Positions 60,082 to 64,000 of a DNA stretch of 64,000 bases are shown here, piece after piece. The DNA comes from Apiospora phragmitis (taxonomy: Eukaryota; Ascomycota; Sordariomycetes; Amphisphaeriales; Apiosporaceae), in NCBI GenBank assembly GCA_038363925.1, contig JAQQWL010000016.1, positions 1,240,001-1,304,000 of the forward strand, in the 5' to 3' direction. A model generated the notes under the pieces. The model did not search any database and was not told where the DNA came from. It saw only the letters and a program-made list of their open reading frames with translations. Position 1 is the stretch's first letter. Each line of letters begins with the position of its first letter. The position numbers and the translations under genes are program-made.

Positions 60082-60268
60082 TAATTCTTTCTCTTTAAAG
60101 TAACTAGGCTATATTACCTATATAAAAACATAAAGAGCGTATCGACGCCGTAGACATCCCTAACGGCGTCGAGGATACGGACTTCTTTAAGCCCGAACCT
60201 TCCTAACCCTGCTAGATCTATAGCGTCGAACTCCTTCGTCGCATCCTCTTTAATTCATATACTAATAA
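60082..60268 (-). pseudogene. flanking direct repeat, left copy: tail of an unidentified gene
   Basis: This about 187-bp segment recurs in the same orientation at 62729-62916, on the other side of the metalloprotease. On the minus strand both keep an open 45-codon tail ending in LYR and a stop. Here it spans 60248-60114 and includes AIDLAGLGRFGLKEVRILDA and VRDVYGVDTLFMFLYR. Upstream of it both copies have a stop at the same place, so this may be a last exon or a shared truncation. I do not recognise the family. Both copies are mutated, but without internal stops. Confidence 0.6.
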
Positions 60269-60470
60269 TACTTTATTATAAATACAACTTTTAAAACCCT
60301 GTTTAATTAAATAAAAAATTAATTAAAATGTATAGTTATATACGAATAGCTTTTTTATACGATTTTAAGTGTTTAATTTACTTTTATATTTAATTCGCTT
60401 ATAAATTATATTAAATATTATAATATTATAAATTACTAGAAATATAATAAATAATAATATAACTTTTTAT

Positions 60471-61766
60471 TTAAATATAATCTACTTTAATCGTCCAGGT
60501 ATTAATAGACTCGTCGTGCTCTATTAAGGTAATAGTAATACCTAAATCTTTAATAGTCTTCGAGGGAGACCGGTATCGAATAAAGGATAAGGGCGCCTCG
60601 TTTAAGCTATAGCCGCCACACCAACGTAGTTCGGACTCGAGCGTATTAACAACTCGGACGGGGCCGTAGCCCGACCGGACCTTGGTGTCGATAGTATAGA
60701 GAAGCACGCCGACGCCGCAGAAGGAGGCGTCCACGCCCTTTGTTATGCGCGCCTCGGCGACCAGGGCGGTGGTGTTACTGGTAGGGATCATGACGGCGCG
60801 GACGCCGCCGGTGGCGCCGTCGGCCTCGAGGGGCTGCAGCACGTGTGTGGTGGACGTGCCCTTCTCGGTGACGCAGTGCACCGCGCTGTCGTCCAGCCAG
60901 CCCATCCGCCACTTGTCAAACGCGAACATGTCGGGGGCCTGCTCGCCGATGGAACCCATTATGCTGAAACCGCCGACGTACTCGCCTTCGAGTAAGCCAA
61001 ATCCCATCGGGTAGTAGTCGGGCAGGCCCAGCGTGTGGGCCGTCTCGTGCACGAAGATCTTCGCGGGGTTTACGCCGCTGCCGTCCGACTTGGTTTCCTC
61101 CCTGAAGAAGCCGGTACCAAAGGTGACGTAGCCCTTTGATACTTCCGCGCCCTCCACCACGTTGCCGTCGGTGCCGTTGTGCGACCGCGTTTGCGCCGCG
61201 TAGCGGGAGCCGTACGAGACGTCGAAGTTGGGCGTGCTAGGCGGGGTCACGACGTAAAGCACGTCCATTTCCGGGAGGCTGGCCTTGAGGTCGGCGGCCT
61301 CGGCGATGCCGTGCACCTGCATGTAGGCGTCGAGCGCGTCCTCGATGAAGACCATCTGGTTGTAGCTGGTGCCGTGGTTGGCCCAGTCGTACGCGGTCGA
61401 GGGCTTTGCCATGCGGTAGATGTGGTCGACGTCGGCGCTCACGTTGAGCGACAGGCGGCCGTACGACGAGGTCTGGTACCACGCGTTCGCCTTGGCCACG
61501 CTGTTGTCGTACACACCCTGCGCCGTGTAGCCCGCGGCCTCGGCGTCCGGGAAGTCGACGAACATCATCCAGCCTCGCACCACGCTCGAACCGGCCGGCA
61601 CGACGCCTTCCGAGAGGTCGAAGCCGAGTACGGCATCTCCGGCGAGCTTGCAGGCCCCAATGGACGCGTCGGCGGTGAGGACCGAGGGGGGGATAATGGC
61701 GGCGGCCGATGGCATGGCGTGCCAGAGGCCGATCGCCGCGACCACGGAGGTAAGTTGGGAAACCAT
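60471..61766 (-). CDS. secreted M6-family zinc metalloprotease
   Basis: An intact 431-residue frame. Residues 1-23 look like a signal peptide, so the product is probably secreted. Residues 236-250 include VHETAHTLGLPD, an HEXXHXXGXXD zinc site: His240, Glu241, His244, and Asp250 as likely third ligand. FSIMG at 267-271 supplies the Met-turn expected for M6 (immune inhibitor A-like) peptidases. Possible N-glycosylation sites are Asn108, Asn197 and Asn331; cysteines at 39, 298, 350 and 383 may form disulfides. The ATG at 61766 has A at -3 and G at +4, and a TATA-like box lies about 95 bp upstream. No intron is needed. GC content falls sharply in the last about 230 bp (about one third in the final 60 coding bases against two thirds or more at 60721-60840), so the C-terminus may have been altered by RIP leaking from the flank. 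Function as an extracellular protease is inferred; substrates are unknown. Confidence 0.9.
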   Translation of the reverse strand: MVSQLTSVVAAIGLWHAMPSAAAIIPPSVLTADASIGACKLAGDAVLGFDLSEGVVPAGSSVVRGWMMFVDFPDAEAAGYTAQGVYDNSVAKANAWYQTSSYGRLSLNVSADVDHIYRMAKPSTAYDWANHGTSYNQMVFIEDALDAYMQVHGIAEAADLKASLPEMDVLYVVTPPSTPNFDVSYGSRYAAQTRSHNGTDGNVVEGAEVSKGYVTFGTGFFREETKSDGSGVNPAKIFVHETAHTLGLPDYYPMGFGLLEGEYVGGFSIMGSIGEQAPDMFAFDKWRMGWLDDSAVHCVTEKGTSTTHVLQPLEADGATGGVRAVMIPTSNTTALVAEARITKGVDASFCGVGVLLYTIDTKVRSGYGPVRVVNTLESELRWCGGYSLNEAPLSFIRYRSPSKTIKDLGITITLIEHDESINTWTIKVDYI

Positions 61767-61855
61767 TATTTAAAAGAACCGATAGCAGCGTAAAAAGATA
61801 ATCCGCTAGATGGTCCTGACTCGCACTGCTCTCGGGATCGAAGCGGCGACATCTT

Positions 61856-61868
61856 GCTTATATACAAG
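61856..61868 (-). promoter_or_regulatory. TATA-like box upstream of the metalloprotease gene
   Basis: On the minus strand the sequence reads cttgtatataagc, about 95 bp before the ATG at 61766. That would place transcription start about 60 bp before the start codon. It is a plausible core promoter, judged from position and sequence only. Confidence 0.4.
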
Positions 61869-62728
61869 GTCGCCGGTTCGGTAGTGGATCATGTCTTTGG
61901 CATAGTAGTTTTACTGCCGGCGTGACCGGGTAACACGAGCTGAGTGGATTAAAATCCAGGGGCTGACTGGGGCCGCCAAGCATTTCTCTCGTATCTTTAT
62001 AGAGATCTGGAGGCGTGTCGGGAAATGACGACCCGTTTCTGTGGGCCTTAATGTCTCGTAGGGGCGCTGCAAGCAGGCGGAGAGGCAGGTGTCATACAAA
62101 GTGCTCTCGAGCCATGTCGTTCGTCCACTCGGTCGGCGCCCGGCATGGTTGGTTGGGCAGACACGAGCGAACGAGCGAGCGAGCCATAACACGAAGGATC
62201 CTGGTTCCTGCCTCATTTTGACCTGCTCTTCGACAAAACGTGTGCCCACCTCTCTGTTTTTTTCTCACTCTCTTCCTGCCAGCCGGGTCGTTTACATCAA
62301 ACGGCCAACGGGATTTGCGAAACAGAAACACGCGCTCGTAGTAGGCTTTATTATTTGCTCAACAACCGACGACCTGCCTTGTTAGGTAGGCCCCAGTCTA
62401 CAGCAGACTATCTACTTAAGGTAACCACCTACTGCAAGTACCGTATTCTCTGAGAAAATTGAGCGATTAGACCACTTTTTTAGTTTCTTAGTAAAGCTTT
62501 AATTAGTTAAATAAAAGGGGGCTGGTGGCATTAGCGGCTAGAGCGGATATTGCTAGATGGAAGTACTAGTACATCGTCCTGACTTGCCGATGATTAGCCG
62601 ATCTAGCCCCATAAGTACAGATTAGTACTAGAACAGCAGGGCGGGACTAGACACGTACAACTCCAACTGTAACGATACGTTCGATAGGTCCTTGGAATAA
62701 CAGATGTCATTAGTGCTCTTACCGGTGT
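61869..62728. other. GC-rich, unmutated region upstream of the metalloprotease
   Basis: This is the only long non-coding stretch here with normal base composition; it does not show RIP damage. Overlapping short open frames on both strands (61911-62385) are by-products of high GC and lack recognisable motifs. It contains pyrimidine-rich runs near 62250-62280 and gagcgagc repeats near 62170-62182. It probably holds the upstream regulatory DNA of the protease gene. Confidence 0.5.
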
Positions 62729-62916
62729 TAATTCTCTCTCTCTAAGGCAACTGGGCTATATCACCTATATAAGTACATAAGGAGCGTGTCGACGCCGTGG
62801 ATATCCCTAACGGCGTTGGGGATGCGGACTTTACTAAGTCCGATCCTTTTTAATCCTACTAGATTTATAGCGTTAAGCTCGTTCGTTATAACCTCTTTAA
62901 TTTATATATTAATATT
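62729..62916 (-). pseudogene. flanking direct repeat, right copy: tail of an unidentified gene
   Basis: Partner of 60082-60268. The minus-strand tail reads NAINLVGLKRIGLSKVRIPNA and ends GVDTLLMYLYR plus stop. The differences from the left copy are mostly C/T and G/A, and each copy retains some bases the other has lost, so both were mutated independently. Confidence 0.6.
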
Positions 62917-63279
62917 AATTAATATAAGTATATACACGTTTAATAGGTATTAATTATATTAAAAAGTTTTATTAAAGTAATTAATTAATAAAACTTAAAC
63001 TATTTTTATATAGTCGTTAAAATATATATAATATTATATTAAATTTAACTTTTAAGCTATAAAATTAAAATGGAATTTATTTTAATCCTTACTTCACGTT
63101 AAATTTTATTAAATTCTTTTAAAATAAAATATAATAAAATACTTACTTATACTTTTACTCTTTATTAATTTAACCTTTTAAAATAAAAAATATTACTCTT
63201 TAAGCTTTTATTTAGTAAATTAAACGCTATTATTTTAATTAAAATTTTAAAACCTTTATAATCACGTAATTACCGCATT
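62917..63279. other. AT-rich DNA between the gene island and the Copia fragment
   Basis: Very AT-rich with no gene seen. It is not homologous to the LTR of the Copia family that begins at about 63280, so that copy is truncated here. Confidence 0.5.
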
Positions 63280-64000
63280 TAATCCGTATATTTAAGTTTT
63301 TAATATCTTTATCCTTTAAGGTTTATACTTAAACGGCGGTAGATAAGTTATACGCTACCTTTAGTTAATAAATAAATGTGAGATATGCCTCTTCTCGTAT
63401 ATTAAGAGACGTTTTACTAGCCTTTATTAATAGCTTTTAAGTCGATAAGCTTTAATTATTTAGCCTGTTTTTCCGCTTAAAAAGGATATCGTACGATTCT
63501 AATCGAATTTTATTTTTATTAAACTCGATCGGCGTGTTTTCGGTTAACATACTCTTTAACTTTACACGAAATTATTACTCTACTAGCTTTTCTTCCTCTA
63601 TTTAAGAAAAAGGGGCTATAATAAAACTAAACGTATTATCGGTCTATATTACTATAATATCGAAGGTATCCGGTCTCTTCGTAATAAATAATAAGCAGGC
63701 GTCGTATATTAATACGGTTATTTTTAAATTCTATACGTAGTAATTATAATACGTTTTAAACTAGTAAAGTTTTAACTTTACTAGTTTATATAAAGGTAAT
63801 ATAATTTAAAGCAGCGTTTCTTTAAAGTATTAAGTCTTTAACTTTATCGTTAAGCGTATGTATATTAGTCGGTTTAGTTTATCGTGCGACTAAGTATACG
63901 CTTATATAATATCGCGTAGCTCGCCTTATACGTTAAAGTTTCGAATTAGGGTTAGTTTAAGGGCTAAAAAAAGTCATTAGCTTATCCGCTAAATCGTTAG
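63280..64000 (-). mobile_element. Ty1/Copia fragment, same family as 34781-40867, continues past window
   Basis: The reverse complement aligns to about 38985-39705 of the complete Copia copy. It covers the RT segment with the AYTQS region (63905-63880), LLFITKR near 63695, the TDD-containing block (here TDN, near 63645) and the start of RNase H. Similarity stops near 63280, so the 3' end is missing. The RT 5' part, integrase and gag would lie beyond 64000. Confidence 0.82.

Noticed and set aside
61179..61793. 204-codon open frame on the plus strand opposite the metalloprotease
   Set aside because: It is antisense to the well-supported protease frame in GC-rich DNA, where the opposite strand is often open. 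Its Arg/Val/His-rich translation has no domain.
61911..62385. Overlapping short open frames on both strands upstream of the protease
   Set aside because: They overlap each other in different frames, show no motif and lie in GC-rich non-coding DNA, as expected by chance.

Overview
The window looks like an AT-rich, repeat-filled compartment of a filamentous ascomycete (Pezizomycotina) that has been heavily altered by repeat-induced point mutation (RIP). Nearly every repeat is saturated with C-to-T and G-to-A changes. CA and TG are scarce, TA is abundant, many CG survive, and coding frames are broken mostly by TAA/TAG where Gln or Trp codons stood. I cannot fix the species from sequence alone. 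Only one gene is convincingly intact: a secreted M6-type zinc metalloprotease at 60471-61766 (minus), in a GC-rich island of about 2.3 kb near the right end.

Layout. 1-2032: degenerate DNA with a possible zinc-finger remnant. 2033-5283: an internally deleted Ty1/Copia element (minus). 5284-10140: host-derived DNA with two RIP-killed genes on the plus strand, a histidine-phosphatase (phosphoglycerate mutase-like) protein and an unidentified protein. 10141-16032: Ty3/Gypsy element 1 (minus, internally deleted, TSD TCCCT), sitting inside a RIP-killed protein-kinase-like gene whose halves lie on either side. 18406-33819: Gypsy element 2 (minus, TSD CTAGG), itself split by the complete Gypsy element 3 (plus, 19901-27644, TSD CTATA). 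34781-40867: a complete Copia element (plus, TSD GTATT). 41575-43508: a Fot1/pogo-like DNA transposon with 47-bp inverted repeats and TA ends. 44223-47536: Gypsy element 4 (minus, 5' half missing). 47537-55806: Gypsy element 5 (plus), carrying a 495-bp miniature LTR element (51516-52010, TSD GTTTT). 55807 to about 60060: a Copia fragment (minus) of another family, split by a 434-bp MITE. 60082-62916: the metalloprotease island, bracketed by two about 187-bp direct repeats. About 63280-64000: the start of another Copia copy (minus), running off the window.

The TEs do not form a working system now; they form a layered record. Exact 5-bp or TA duplications give the order of several insertions, while the mismatched flanks of element 5 point to recombination between two copies with loss of the DNA between them. 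The miniature LTR element is the most unusual object. Its two 130-bp LTRs differ at 30 positions by my hand alignment, all in the RIP direction and all in the right copy. It also carries A-box, B-box and oligo-T sequences arranged like a tRNA-type RNA polymerase III gene. No CRISPR, rRNA or confident tRNA gene was seen. All alignments were made by eye; boundaries without a target-site duplication are approximate.
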